Source: Streptomyces sp. NBC_01235
GTDB taxonomy: Bacteria > Actinomycetota > Actinomycetes > Streptomycetales > Streptomycetaceae
DNA length: 64,000 nt
NCBI RefSeq assembly: GCF_035989285.1
Contig: NZ_CP108513.1
Span: 9,672,001 to 9,736,000 of the forward strand
Direction: 5' to 3'
This document shows, piece by piece, positions 52,384 through 60,780 of the stretch; positions within the stretch are counted from its first letter, which is position 1; every line of letters starts with the position of its first letter. Both the position numbers and the translations under genes were made by a program. The notes under the pieces are model-generated. The model was not told the DNA's origin. It did no database searches and saw only the letters and a list, made by a program, of their open reading frames with translations.

Positions 52384-53397
52384 ATGAAGGCAGCAGTGGT
52401 CACCGAATTCGGCAAGGCCCTGGAGATCCAGGACCTGCCCGTCCCCGAGCCCGGCCCCGGACAGGTACTCGTCCGCATGGAGGCCTCCGGGCTCTGCCAC
52501 ACCGACATCCACGCGGCCCACGGCGACTGGCCCGTCAAGCCGCATCCCCCGTTCATCCCCGGCCACGAGGGCGTCGGCCCCGTCCAGGCCGTCGGCGCCG
52601 GCGTCTCCGAGGCGCTCCTCGGCAAGCGGGTCGCCGTCCCCTGGCTCGGCTCGTCCTGCGGCACCTGCCGCTACTGCGTCTCCGGCTGGGAGACCCTGTG
52701 CCGGTCGCAGGTCAACTCCGGCTACTCCGTGGACGGTTGCTACGCCGAGTACACCGTCGCCAACGCGGGCGCGGTCGTCCGCGTGCCCGACGGCGTGTCG
52801 TCTCTCGACGCGGCACCGCTGACCTGCGCGGGCGTCACCACGTACAAGGCCGTGAAGGTCGCGAACGTGGTTCCGGCCGAACGCGTCGCCGTGTTCGGCG
52901 TCGGGGGACTCGGCCACCTCGCGGTGCAGTACGCGCGCCTCGTCGGCGGCCTGGTCACGGCCGTCGACCTCGAACCGGACAAGCTCGGCATGGCCCACCG
53001 GCTCGGCGCCGACGAACTCGTCAACGCCCGCACCCACGACCCGGTCGAGGAGATCAGGAAGTCCGGCGGAGCGGACGTGGCGATCGTGCTCGCCGCGGCG
53101 CCCAGGGCCTTCGAGCAGGCCTACAGGTCGCTCAACCCCAAAGGACGCCTGGTCATGGTCGCGCTGCCCGCCGACAACGCGTCGATCAACGTGCCGATCT
53201 TCGAGACCGTCATCGGTGGCATCTCCGTCATCGGTTCCATCGTCGGCACCCGCCAGGACCTGACCGAGGTGTTCGCGCTGCACGCGGTCGGACGCACCCA
53301 GGTCATCGCCGAGACCCGGCGCCTGGAGGAGGTCAACGACTCCTTCGACGAAGTCCTCGGCGGACGGGCCGAAGCACGGCTCGTCTTCGAGTTCTGA
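52384..53397 (+). CDS. Zinc-dependent alcohol dehydrogenase (AdhP-like)
   Basis: Medium-chain alcohol dehydrogenase (337 aa): SGLCHTDIHAAHGDWP and GHEGVG for the catalytic zinc, CGTCRYCVSGWETLC for the structural zinc, GVGGLGHLAVQYAR for NAD. It is a close paralogue of 5020-6042 across its length; this copy is tied to aldehyde dehydrogenase, so ethanol would be oxidised here to acetate in two steps. GAGGAGCAGAGAAA precedes ATG 52384, 13 bp after DUF779. Confidence 0.95.
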   Translation: MKAAVVTEFGKALEIQDLPVPEPGPGQVLVRMEASGLCHTDIHAAHGDWPVKPHPPFIPGHEGVGPVQAVGAGVSEALLGKRVAVPWLGSSCGTCRYCVSGWETLCRSQVNSGYSVDGCYAEYTVANAGAVVRVPDGVSSLDAAPLTCAGVTTYKAVKVANVVPAERVAVFGVGGLGHLAVQYARLVGGLVTAVDLEPDKLGMAHRLGADELVNARTHDPVEEIRKSGGADVAIVLAAAPRAFEQAYRSLNPKGRLVMVALPADNASINVPIFETVIGGISVIGSIVGTRQDLTEVFALHAVGRTQVIAETRRLEEVNDSFDEVLGGRAEARLVFEF

Positions 53398-53455
53398 CAG
53401 TTCCGAGAGGTCTGTGGCCCGGCACCCACCGGGCCACAGGGAGAGGCAGCACACC

Positions 53456-54571
53456 ATGGCCACCGTCACCGTAGGTGCCGTACGGGAGCGGGCTCCCGGC
53501 GAACGCCGGGTCGCCCTCGTCCCCGAGGCCGTCACCCTCCTGCGCCGGGCCGGGCTCGACGTCCTGGTCGAGACCGGGGCGGGCTCGGGAGCCTGGTTCA
53601 CCGACGCCGACTACACGGACGCCGGCGCGAGCGTCGTACCCCCGCAGGAGCTCTACGCACGGGCGGACGCCGTCCTGTGCGTGGCGGCGCCCGACCCGGA
53701 GACCGCGGGGGCGCTGCGCGCCGGTCAGACCCTGATCGGCCTGCTCGAACCGCTGCGGCACCCTGCCCTGGTCGGGGAACTGGCCGGACGCGGAGTGCGC
53801 ACGGTGAGCCTCGACCTGCTGCCGCGCACCCTCAGCCGCGCCCAGTCCATGGACGCGCTGACCTCCCAGGCCAATGTCGCCGGCTACAAGGCCGCCCTGC
53901 TCGCCGCCGACTCCTACGACCGTTTCCTCCCGATGCTGACCACCGCGGCGGGCACCATGCGCCCGGCGCAGGTCCTGGTCCTCGGCGCCGGAGTGGCCGG
54001 ACTGCAGGCCATCGCCACGGCCCGCCGCCTCGGCGCCGCCGTCACGGCGTACGACGTACGCCCCGCGTCACGAGGGGAGGTGGAGTCCCTCGGCGCCCGG
54101 TTCCTCGACGTCCAGCGCCCGCCGGACGGAGAACCGGGCGCCGAACGGGGAGGCTACGCACGGGAGTTGACCGAGGCCGAGCAGCAGGCCCAGCGCGCGG
54201 CGCTCGACGCGCACATCGCCCGCTCCGACATCGTCATCACGACCGCCCAGGTTCCCGGACGCAAGCCGCCGCTGCTGGTGACCGCGTCCGTGCTGGAGCG
54301 GATGCAATCCGGCTCGGTCGTCGTCGACCTCGCCGCGAGCGAACTCGGCGGCAACGTCGAGGACTCCGAACCCGACAAGACCGCCGTCCTGGACAACGGG
54401 GTCACCGTCATCGGCGCGGGCCACCTGCCCTCCGCGATGGCCACCGCCGCGTCCACGGCCTATGCCCGCAACCTCGTCGCCCTGTTGCGCCACCTGGTGC
54501 GCGAGGGCGAACTCGTCCTCGACCCGGCCGACGAGATCACGGGCGCCCTCATGGGAGGTGAAACGTCATGA
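53456..54571 (+). CDS. pntAA: NAD(P) transhydrogenase alpha subunit, NAD-binding part
   Basis: Soluble domain I of the proton-translocating transhydrogenase (371 aa). Begins TVGAVRERAPGERRVALVPEAV, with the RQD-loop region as LTSQANVAGYKAALLAA, nucleotide motif VLVLGAGVAGLQAIATARRLG and C-terminal VIGAGHLPSAMATAASTAYARN. It lacks the membrane part, as in actinobacterial split enzymes. ATG 53456 lies 59 bp after the ADH stop. The stop overlaps the next start (ATGA). Confidence 0.95.
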   Translation: MATVTVGAVRERAPGERRVALVPEAVTLLRRAGLDVLVETGAGSGAWFTDADYTDAGASVVPPQELYARADAVLCVAAPDPETAGALRAGQTLIGLLEPLRHPALVGELAGRGVRTVSLDLLPRTLSRAQSMDALTSQANVAGYKAALLAADSYDRFLPMLTTAAGTMRPAQVLVLGAGVAGLQAIATARRLGAAVTAYDVRPASRGEVESLGARFLDVQRPPDGEPGAERGGYARELTEAEQQAQRAALDAHIARSDIVITTAQVPGRKPPLLVTASVLERMQSGSVVVDLAASELGGNVEDSEPDKTAVLDNGVTVIGAGHLPSAMATAASTAYARNLVALLRHLVREGELVLDPADEITGALMGGETS

Positions 54572-54900
54572 ACGACCTCGACCTCCTCACCGCGATCACC
54601 GTGTTCGTACTGAGCGTGCTGGTCGGCATCGAGGTCATCAGCAAGGTCCCCGCGACCCTGCACACCCCGCTGATGTCCGGCTCCAACTCGGTGCACGGCA
54701 TCGTCGTCGTCGGCGCCATGCTGATCGCGGCGGAGTCGCACACCTGGCTCGGCTACGTCCTGGCCTTCGTGGCCATGGTCTTCGGCGCGATGAACGTCGT
54801 CGGCGGATACGTCGTCACGGACCGGATGCTGGAGATGTTCAAGGCCCGGCCGGCGGCGGAGAAGAAGACTTCCGGAACGCAAGAGAAGGCGGAGGTGTGA
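54568..54900 (+). CDS. pntAB: NAD(P) transhydrogenase alpha subunit, membrane part
   Basis: Small membrane subunit (110 aa) with about three helices: LLTAITVFVLSVLVGIEVISK, GIVVVGAMLIAAESHTWLGY and VLAFVAMVFGAMNVVGGYVVTDRML. The KVPATLHTPLMSGSNSVHGI block is the conserved loop of domain II. It forms the proton channel with PntB. Overlaps pntAA by four bases; its C-terminal tail is charged (AAEKKTSGTQEKAEV). Confidence 0.95.
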   Translation: MNDLDLLTAITVFVLSVLVGIEVISKVPATLHTPLMSGSNSVHGIVVVGAMLIAAESHTWLGYVLAFVAMVFGAMNVVGGYVVTDRMLEMFKARPAAEKKTSGTQEKAEV

Positions 54901-54905
54901 CCGCC

Positions 54906-56321
54906 ATGGACACCGTCTCCAACGCCGTCCACTACGTCTTCCTGGGCGCGGCCGCCTGCTTCGTGATCGGCCTGCACCTGATGAACCACCCGCGCACCGC
55001 CCGCCGCGGCAACACCCTCTCCGCGTTCGCGATGGCCGTCGCGATCGGGGCCACCGTGTGGCTGGTGGCCGACGAGGGCACCATCAGCGGCACCGGCTGG
55101 CTCGTGCTCGGCACCGGCGGTCTCGTCGGCGCGGCACTCGGCCTGTGGGCCGCGCGCGAGGTGCGGATGACCGCCATGCCCCAACTGGTCAGCCTCTTCA
55201 ACGCCGTCGGCGGCGGCGCGGCCGCCCTCATCGCCGTGAACGACCTGCTCCAGGCCGACGACGCGGCCGCACTCGGCGCCAGGGTCTCCGTGCCGGGCGC
55301 GCTGGACATCGTCATCGGCGCGGTCACCTTCTCCGGGTCGCTGATCGCGGCCGGCAAACTCCAAGGGATCGTGTCCGGGGCGCCCGTCGTCTTCCCCGGG
55401 GCACGGCTGCTGAACGTGCTGCTGCCGGCCTCCTTCGTCGCCGGCACGGTCTGGCTGGTGCTGGCGCCGGACTCCCGTACGGCGCTGTACGGGCTGACCG
55501 CCGTGGCCCTGCTGTTCGGCGTGACCATGGTGCTGCCCATCGGCGGCGCCGACATGCCGGTCGTCATCGCCCTGCTGAACGCCTTCACGGGATCCGCGGT
55601 CGCGATGGCCGGCTTCGTCCTCGACGAGACCGCGCTGATCATCGCGGGCATGCTCGTCAGCGCCTCGGGCGGCATCCTCACCAAGCTGATGGCCGACGCC
55701 ATGAACCGCTCCATCGCCAACGTCGTCATCGGCGGCTTCGGCACCGGCGACGGCGCTCCGGCGGCGACCGGTGCGGGCGGGGCCGCCCAGGTGCGGCCGG
55801 TCTCCGCGGACGACGTGGCGATCCAGCTGGCGTACGCGAGCAAGGTCGTCTTCGTCCCCGGCTACGGCCTCGCCGCAGCCCAGGCCCAGCACGAACTCGG
55901 CGACCTGGCCAAGCTGCTCACCGCCCACGGCATCGACGTCAGCTACGCCGTGCACCCGGTCGCGGGCCGCATGCCGGGCCACATGAACGTCCTCCTGGCC
56001 GAGGCGAACGTGCCCTACACCCAGCTGAAGGAGATGGACGAGGCCAACCCGCAGTTCCCGCAGGCCGACGTCGCGCTCGTCGTCGGCGCCAACGACGTGA
56101 CCAACCCCATCGCCCGCCGCCCCGGCAACGCGATCTCCGGCATGCCGATCCTCGACGTCGACAAGGCGAAGAGCGTCGTGGTCATCAAGCGGTCGATGGG
56201 CCACGGCTACGCGGGCATCGACAACGAGCTGTACACCGACCCGAAGACCGGGATGTTCTTCACCGACGCGAAGAAGGGACTGAGCGAACTGAAGGCCGCC
56301 GTCGCCGAGTTCGTCGGCTGA
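54906..56321 (+). CDS. pntB: NAD(P) transhydrogenase beta subunit
   Basis: Membrane beta subunit (471 aa): about nine helices up to residue ~275, then the NADP-binding domain III with VFVPGYGLAAAQAQHELGDL, YAVHPVAGRMPGHMNVLLAEA and VVGANDVTNPIARRPG, ending KSVVVIKRSMGHGYAGIDNEL. The enzyme uses proton motive force to reduce NADP with NADH, giving NADPH from the NADH made by the two upstream dehydrogenases. ATG 54906 is 8 bp after GGAGGTG. A strong hairpin follows 9 bp after the stop. Confidence 0.96.
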   Translation: MDTVSNAVHYVFLGAAACFVIGLHLMNHPRTARRGNTLSAFAMAVAIGATVWLVADEGTISGTGWLVLGTGGLVGAALGLWAAREVRMTAMPQLVSLFNAVGGGAAALIAVNDLLQADDAAALGARVSVPGALDIVIGAVTFSGSLIAAGKLQGIVSGAPVVFPGARLLNVLLPASFVAGTVWLVLAPDSRTALYGLTAVALLFGVTMVLPIGGADMPVVIALLNAFTGSAVAMAGFVLDETALIIAGMLVSASGGILTKLMADAMNRSIANVVIGGFGTGDGAPAATGAGGAAQVRPVSADDVAIQLAYASKVVFVPGYGLAAAQAQHELGDLAKLLTAHGIDVSYAVHPVAGRMPGHMNVLLAEANVPYTQLKEMDEANPQFPQADVALVVGANDVTNPIARRPGNAISGMPILDVDKAKSVVVIKRSMGHGYAGIDNELYTDPKTGMFFTDAKKGLSELKAAVAEFVG

Positions 56322-56330
56322 AGTCCGCGG

Positions 56331-56372
56331 CACGGGTGATCCCCCGCCGGAGAAGGCGGGGGATCACCCGTG
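56331..56372. terminator. 18-bp-stem hairpin after pntB
   Basis: CACGGGTGATCCCCCGCC (56331-56348), GGAGAA, and the exact complement (56355-56372). Perfect 18-bp GC-rich stem with a six-base loop between convergent pntB and the nitroreductase gene; clearly a transcription terminator, probably for both directions. Confidence 0.85.
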
Positions 56373-56500
56373 GCCGTCGGCCGTCAGCGTCCGGCAGGCG
56401 TCGTTCCGTCACCGTGGAGAACAGGTGCACCGCCGGGAGCCTGTCGATCCTGCGGCACCGGCGGCGAGCCCCGAAGCGGCAGGGCGGGTGAGGCCGCCGC

Positions 56501-57502
56501 TCACTCGATGTCGAGCACCTCCTGCACGGGGCGGCGCGGGGTGCCGGGGCCCGCAGGACCGTATCCGAGCCGGAGGACCATATGGATGAATCCCATCGCC
56601 GACTGAGGGTCGCGCACGGTCCAGCGGAGTTCGGGCCATTCCAGGGGCTGGGAGGTGAGTGAGGTGGCGAGTCCGTCGAGGGTGGCCTGGAGCAGGACAC
56701 GTTCCATGGCCTGGCCCGCCAGCAGCCAGTCACCCGGCCGGTCGTGGGTGGTGCCGAGCACGGCGAGCTGGGGCGCGTTCTCGAACGCGGCGGCCTCGCG
56801 GCCGGGAAGGCGCAGCCGGGCGGCGAAGTCACGCACCGGCGCCCTGCCAAAGAGCTTGCGGGGGCCGAAGGCGTATTCCGGTACCCCGTCGCTCGCGGTT
56901 TCCGCCGCCTCTGTGCCCACCCGGGTCCAGTGCCGCAGTTCCGCGGTGGCGGCGGCGTCCAGGGCGTCGCGCCCCTCGGCGTCGTGGACCAGGTCCAGCA
57001 GTGTGTGTACATGCCAGGCGTCGGGGAAGGCCAGTCGTGCCCCCTCCAGGAGGGCGGCGGCGCTCAGGGCGTCCTTGATGGCCGCGGGGATCTCCTCGTC
57101 GGTGAACGGAAGTCGGCTGGTGCGGCGGCGGTGGATCGCCGGATACAGCGGGACGAGGTCGTCCTCCAGGCCGTCCCCGGGAAGCGCCGGGCGGGTCAGC
57201 CGTACCACCGCGAGCAGGCGCGGATTCGCCGGGTCGGGCAGCAGCCCGGTGGCCGATGCCCAGCCCGCGTGGGCGGCGGCGACGCGGAGGTTGAACAGCG
57301 CGGCGGCGCACCCCAGGTGAAGAGCGCGGGTCGTGGGGTCCGTCTGGGGCATGGCGCGCTCGAGGTCGGAGTACACCTGGACGGTGCTGTCACCGCGCAG
57401 AAAGCGGAATTTCCACGGCTGCGCGTTGTGCATGGACGGAGCGGCCGTGGCGTCTTCGACCAGGGCTGTCACGGTCGTCGTGTCGAGTTCACGTACGGAC
57501 AC
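56501..57502 (-). CDS. Acg-like nitroreductase-family protein
   Basis: Third double-domain nitroreductase-fold protein (333 aa): ATAAPSMHNAQPWKFRF near residue 17, QTDPTTRALHLGCAAALFNLRVAA, DWLLAGQAMERVLLQATLDG and C-terminal MVLRLGYGPAGPGTPRRPVQEVL. It is closest to the protein at 16519. GTG 57502 (VSVRELDTTT) has GGGAGG upstream; a longer frame to 57598 has no family match in its extension. One DosR-like box sits only 19 bp before the start, which is too close for the usual activation geometry. Confidence 0.88.
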   Translation of the reverse strand: MSVRELDTTTVTALVEDATAAPSMHNAQPWKFRFLRGDSTVQVYSDLERAMPQTDPTTRALHLGCAAALFNLRVAAAHAGWASATGLLPDPANPRLLAVVRLTRPALPGDGLEDDLVPLYPAIHRRRTSRLPFTDEEIPAAIKDALSAAALLEGARLAFPDAWHVHTLLDLVHDAEGRDALDAAATAELRHWTRVGTEAAETASDGVPEYAFGPRKLFGRAPVRDFAARLRLPGREAAAFENAPQLAVLGTTHDRPGDWLLAGQAMERVLLQATLDGLATSLTSQPLEWPELRWTVRDPQSAMGFIHMVLRLGYGPAGPGTPRRPVQEVLDIE

Positions 57503-57520
57503 CGGACCTGCCTCCCTCCG

Positions 57521-57534
57521 GGGCCGACCGGCCG
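57521..57534. promoter_or_regulatory. DosR-like palindrome next to the nitroreductase start
   Basis: GGGCCGACCGGCCG, one mismatch from the perfect form, lying 19-32 bp upstream of the GTG start and just outside its ribosome site. Unlike the others it has no partner box and no element 30 bp on, so it may be a chance match or a repressing site. Confidence 0.4.
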
Positions 57535-57692
57535 TTGACGGAAAGACGATTCCCGTCTCCTCCACTATTCCACGGCCCTTCCGGGCGCGTGCGGCCACGG
57601 CCGCACAGGAACAGCGGTACGCGGAAGACGATCGGCGCGGGACGCAAGAGGATCAAGCCGACTGCCATGGCGAACCAGCCCCACCCGCCGGG

Positions 57693-57714
57693 GTCGTGGC
57701 GGTACCGCCACGAC
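57693..57714. terminator. 22-bp perfect palindrome in the 390-bp gap before the SDR end
   Basis: GTCGTGGCGGT followed directly by its complement ACCGCCACGAC. It lies 179 bp after the end of the minus-strand SDR gene and 191 bp before the nitroreductase start, so it could end the SDR transcript or be an operator. Otherwise the gap 57503-57892 holds no gene I trust; an arginine-rich minus-strand frame (57489-57782) with one hydrophobic stretch was not accepted. Confidence 0.45.
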
Positions 57715-57892
57715 CGCTTCCTGCGGCTCCCGCCACCTGTCGCGCATGTGGTGCCCGGCCCGCCGACGCTCGCACCCTCCAACCAGGTGCACGCCTGGAG
57801 CGCCCCGGGTCACCTCGGCGGAACGACGACTCAGGAGCCGTGCGCCTGCGGTCCGCCCGGATCGGCCGGCTCGCCGGTGAGCTGCGGCCCGA

Positions 57893-58642
57893 TCAGTGCC
57901 CGGCCGTCAGGGTGGTCGGCGGGCCGGCGGTGACGCCGCCGTCCAGTACGAACTCCACGCCGGTGGAGAAGGTGGCTTCGGTGGCGATGAAGAGCGCCAT
58001 GCGGGCGACCTCCTCGGGCTCACCGAACCGGGGGAGGGGCTGTGCGGCCGTGAAGGAGTCGTCGAAGTCGGCCGTCATCGCGGTGCGCACCGCGCCGGGG
58101 TGGATCGAGCAGACACGGATCCCGTCCGGGGCCAGTTCCAGTGCTGCGGCCTTGGTCAGGCCGCGCAGCCCCCACTTGCTGGCCACGTAGCCTCCGATGC
58201 CCGCGTAGCCGGTGATGCCGGCGATCGAGGAGATGTTCACGATCGCGCCTCCACCGGCCCGACGAAGCGAAGGAGCCGCCGTACGCATACCCAGCCAGGC
58301 GCCCTGGAGGTTGACGTCGATGACCCGGCGGAAGGACGCGAGGGTCTGTTCCTCGATGGTCCCCCACTCGAGGATGCCGGCGTTGTTGACCAGCACCGAG
58401 ACCGGGCCCTGTTCCCCCTCTGTCTCCGCCACCACCTTCTGCCAGTCGTCCTCGGTGCTGACGTCCAGGTGCGCGTACCGGGCCGGGCCGCCGAGCTCGG
58501 CCGCCAGTTCCGCTCCCTCGGTGTCGAGGACGTCGGCGACCGTCACGGCTGCGCCTTCCGCGGCGAACAGCCGTGCCACGGCGGCGCCTATCCCTCTGGC
58601 TCCACCCGTGACGATCGCCACCCGCTCGTTGAGACGTCCCAT
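57893..58642 (-). CDS. Short-chain dehydrogenase/reductase (glucose dehydrogenase/3-oxoacyl reductase type)
   Basis: Classical SDR (249 aa): cofactor motif VAIVTGGARGIGAAVARLF, NNAG motif VLVNNAGILEWG, catalytic serine in IVNISSIAGITG and the YxxxK site in GYVASKWGLRGLTK, then HPGAVRTAMT. Asp after the second strand (VTVADVLDTEG) fits NAD preference. The substrate is unknown; 3-alpha- or 20-beta-hydroxysteroid and alcohol oxidoreductases share this text. AGGAGG lies five bases before ATG 58642. The Hrp1-like gene ends 64 bp upstream, so the two may be co-transcribed. Confidence 0.9.
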   Translation of the reverse strand: MGRLNERVAIVTGGARGIGAAVARLFAAEGAAVTVADVLDTEGAELAAELGGPARYAHLDVSTEDDWQKVVAETEGEQGPVSVLVNNAGILEWGTIEEQTLASFRRVIDVNLQGAWLGMRTAAPSLRRAGGGAIVNISSIAGITGYAGIGGYVASKWGLRGLTKAAALELAPDGIRVCSIHPGAVRTAMTADFDDSFTAAQPLPRFGEPEEVARMALFIATEATFSTGVEFVLDGGVTAGPPTTLTAGH

Positions 58643-58706
58643 CACGACCTCCTGTGGTCAAGCAGTGTCTCGACGAAGACGCGCCGGAGAGACGACGACG
58701 GGGCGG

Positions 58707-59126
58707 TCAGACCGTCGCGCAGACGACCTCGACGAAGTGGCCGACCTGGTCCTCGGGAAGGTGACGTGCGAGGTCCGCCTCGCTGATCATGCCGACGAGG
58801 CGATGGTTGTCGGTCACCGGCAGCCGGCGGATCCTGTGCTCCTCCATGGTGTGCAGGACCTGGACGGCATCGGCCTGGGCATCGATCGTGACCGGCTTGC
58901 CCTGCTCCAGCTGGCCGGCGGTCATGGTCCTGGGGTCCTTGCCCCTGGCGAGACACTTCACGACGATGTCGCGGTCCGTGATGATCCCGTGGAGTCGGTC
59001 GTCCGGCCCGCAGATGGGCAGGGCTCCGACGTCCAGTTCCTTCATCCGGCGCGCCGCGTCCTGAAGGGTTTCGCTCTCCTGCACACACGTGGCACCGGCG
59101 TGCATGATCTCCCGGGCTGTCGTCAT
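58707..59126 (-). CDS. hrp1: Hypoxic response protein 1-like CBS-pair protein
   Basis: Compact CBS-pair protein (139 aa): TTAREIMHAGATC, DVGALPICGPDDRLHGIITDRD, then IRRLPVTDNHRLVGMISEADLARHLPE. It matches, from memory, the mycobacterial DosR-regulon protein Hrp1 (Rv2626c) in length, motif order and ending. Both cysteines that form the Hrp1 disulfide are at the same residue numbers, Cys14 and Cys39. Known family role: cytoplasmic or secreted stress protein of uncertain ligand. It lacks the BON domain of the other CBS proteins here. No clear DosR-like box was found upstream. Confidence 0.88.
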   Translation of the reverse strand: MTTAREIMHAGATCVQESETLQDAARRMKELDVGALPICGPDDRLHGIITDRDIVVKCLARGKDPRTMTAGQLEQGKPVTIDAQADAVQVLHTMEEHRIRRLPVTDNHRLVGMISEADLARHLPEDQVGHFVEVVCATV

Positions 59127-59513
59127 GGTCGTGTCCTTCCGGCGTCGTTGCCGGCGCGGGAAGAGCTCGTGGAGTGCGACCCGCCCCGGCTGGTCTCGTC
59201 CTCATGACCAGTGTCGGCTTCCCGCCGCCCTCGCGCATGGCGAAGCACAGGCGGCCGCGTCACCGCGTGGCCGCTCGTGGCCGGGTTGTCGTCGGCCGGC
59301 ACCGGATCGGCCGCCTGGCGCACCTCGGTGCCGCGCCACCCCATGGCGACGCCGATGCCGGTCGGACGCAGCGCGGGGCCGTCGTCGACGCCGTCCCCGT
59401 CATCGCCACGAACCCGCTCGTCCCGGGTGTCGATGACCGGACGCTCGGCCGCGGCCCGTGGGGTCGCCCCGCAGGACGGAACTCCGCTTCTCGGAATTGC
59501 CTCCCTTGGTCGC
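59127..59513. other. 387-bp stretch without a trusted gene
   Basis: No intact gene. Short pieces read like an FMN split-barrel protein on the plus strand (SSAGTGSAAWRTS near 59290, then GAVVDAVPVIATNPLVPG in another frame near 59380), which could be a frameshifted remnant, but the match is too weak to call. No DosR-like box or strong hairpin seen. Confidence 0.3.
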
Positions 59514-60392
59514 TCAGGGCTGAGCGTCGTCACGGCCGTGGTCGGCGGCGTAGGCGGCGAACACGGCCGTCGGCGGGCCGCCCGTGTGGAGGAAACGCTG
59601 GTCGAGGATGGCAGCAAGGTCTTTCAACGCACCGGCGAGCATGGCACCCGCCAGTCGCACCTCCGGCCGTCCCGCCACCTGCCCGCGCTGGGCGAGCACG
59701 ACCGCGTAACCGACCATGGCCGCCAGCGACGAGTGGTCCTCTCCGTCATGGAAGTAGTACGCCTCGGCGTACTGGGTGAAGTCGATGCGGACGCGTGCGA
59801 CGTCGGTGGCCAGGCTGTCCAGCAGCAGCGCCCCCGCGGTGCAGTCGATCTGCCGCGTCGTCGGCTCCGCGTCACGCAGCAGAGCCAGCCGGACGGCCAG
59901 GACCCTCCTGCGGGTCAGCGCCGGATAGATCTCCAGCACCCAGGAGACGGTGGCGGTCAGGAGAGCGAAACCGATGAGGGCTTCGAGCGGTGAGACCAGA
60001 CGAAGCCAGCCCTCGTCGGGTGCGATGTCGCCCAGCCCCAGGGTGGCCACCGTGACGAGCGACAGGTACACGGAGTCGAGCAGTGCCGGCTCCTGTGCCG
60101 CCTGGGAACCGGGGGAGAAGGTGAACGCCCCGGGCATGTGGGGCCAGTAGACGATCGCCCAGCCCAGTACGACGGTGACGGCCCACATGCTCACGACCGT
60201 GACCATGGCGAGCGGCCCGACGAGCCCGACCACGCGGCCGGGCGCGCGCAAACGCCGGGCGAGGCGCCACAGTGCCGTCATGACGAGGCGGCTGAGGCCA
60301 CCGTGGCGTGTGGGGTGCCAGAGCGTGTGGAACAGATCCCGCAGGGTGACCATGACGAGCCCGGCGCCGACCAGCGAGACCAACCACTTCAT
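59514..60392 (-). CDS. Two-TM potassium-channel-family protein
   Basis: Ion-channel-like membrane protein (292 aa). Helices occur at WLVSLVGAGLVMVTLRDLFH, LAMVTVVSMWAVTVVLGWAIVY and FALLTATVSWVLEIYPAL; the pore loop is VYLSLVTVATLGLGDIAPDEGW. The selectivity filter reads TLGLGD instead of the canonical TVGYGD, so potassium selectivity may be relaxed. A cytoplasmic C-terminal region of ~120 residues lacks an RCK/TrkA signature. ATG 60392 follows GGGGAGA by seven bases; the longer frame from 60566 only reads through the GH65 remnant upstream, so it is rejected. Confidence 0.82.
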   Translation of the reverse strand: MKWLVSLVGAGLVMVTLRDLFHTLWHPTRHGGLSRLVMTALWRLARRLRAPGRVVGLVGPLAMVTVVSMWAVTVVLGWAIVYWPHMPGAFTFSPGSQAAQEPALLDSVYLSLVTVATLGLGDIAPDEGWLRLVSPLEALIGFALLTATVSWVLEIYPALTRRRVLAVRLALLRDAEPTTRQIDCTAGALLLDSLATDVARVRIDFTQYAEAYYFHDGEDHSSLAAMVGYAVVLAQRGQVAGRPEVRLAGAMLAGALKDLAAILDQRFLHTGGPPTAVFAAYAADHGRDDAQP

Positions 60393-60439
60393 CCGTGTCT
60401 CCCCACGGCCTGTCGAGCGGACCGAAAACCGCTTCTGGA

Positions 60440-60720
60440 GCCTAGGGCAGGTGAGGGTCGGGGGCACGATGGGCACGGCCCGGCCGGCCGGTACGACGCG
60501 GATCGCCGACTCCTCCGAGTCGGGCACGCCGACCTGGAGCCGCCCGCACAGGCGCCGTGAGCGCACCCCCAGCGGCCGCGACGACGCAGCGAGAACCCGT
60601 ACTCGGAGAGCGCCGCAAGAGGCACCAGGTCCAGCCGCAGGGCTGGGCCCTGCGCATCGACGGCGTGGTCACCGCGTCGTGTACGAGGGCGGTCACCCAC
60701 TTGTGGGACGGTGTCGTCCG
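60440..60720 (-). pseudogene. Fused remnants of a nitroreductase N-terminus and a GH65 C-terminus
   Basis: On the minus strand, VTALVHDAVTTPSMRRAQP (from 60696) matches the nitroreductase start VTALVEDATAAPSMHNAQP seen at 57460. From about 60650, in a second frame, PALRLDLVPLAALSEYGFSL and RRRGRWG match the GH65 end (GALWLDPVPLPELSAYGFSL). After a run of five G the match goes on in the third frame (VGVPDSEESAIRVVPAGRAV against VTVPPSDRSPIDIRLPDRAV). So two genes of this island were joined by a deletion, with later frameshift. Non-functional. Confidence 0.8.
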
Positions 60721-60780
60721 GGTCGTCGCAAGCCCTTCGAGGGGCGTGGGGACGGTACCGCTCTTCGGCGGAGCGTGTCC

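Noticed and set aside
57489..57782. Minus-strand frame of 97 codons with one hydrophobic stretch (GWFAMAVGLILL)
   Set aside because: Overlaps the nitroreductase start, crosses a 22-bp palindrome that makes the same WRYRHD text on both strands, and has no ribosome site.
59174..59510. Possible frameshifted FMN split-barrel remnant on the plus strand
   Set aside because: Only short, weak similarities in two frames; cannot be told from chance without alignment.
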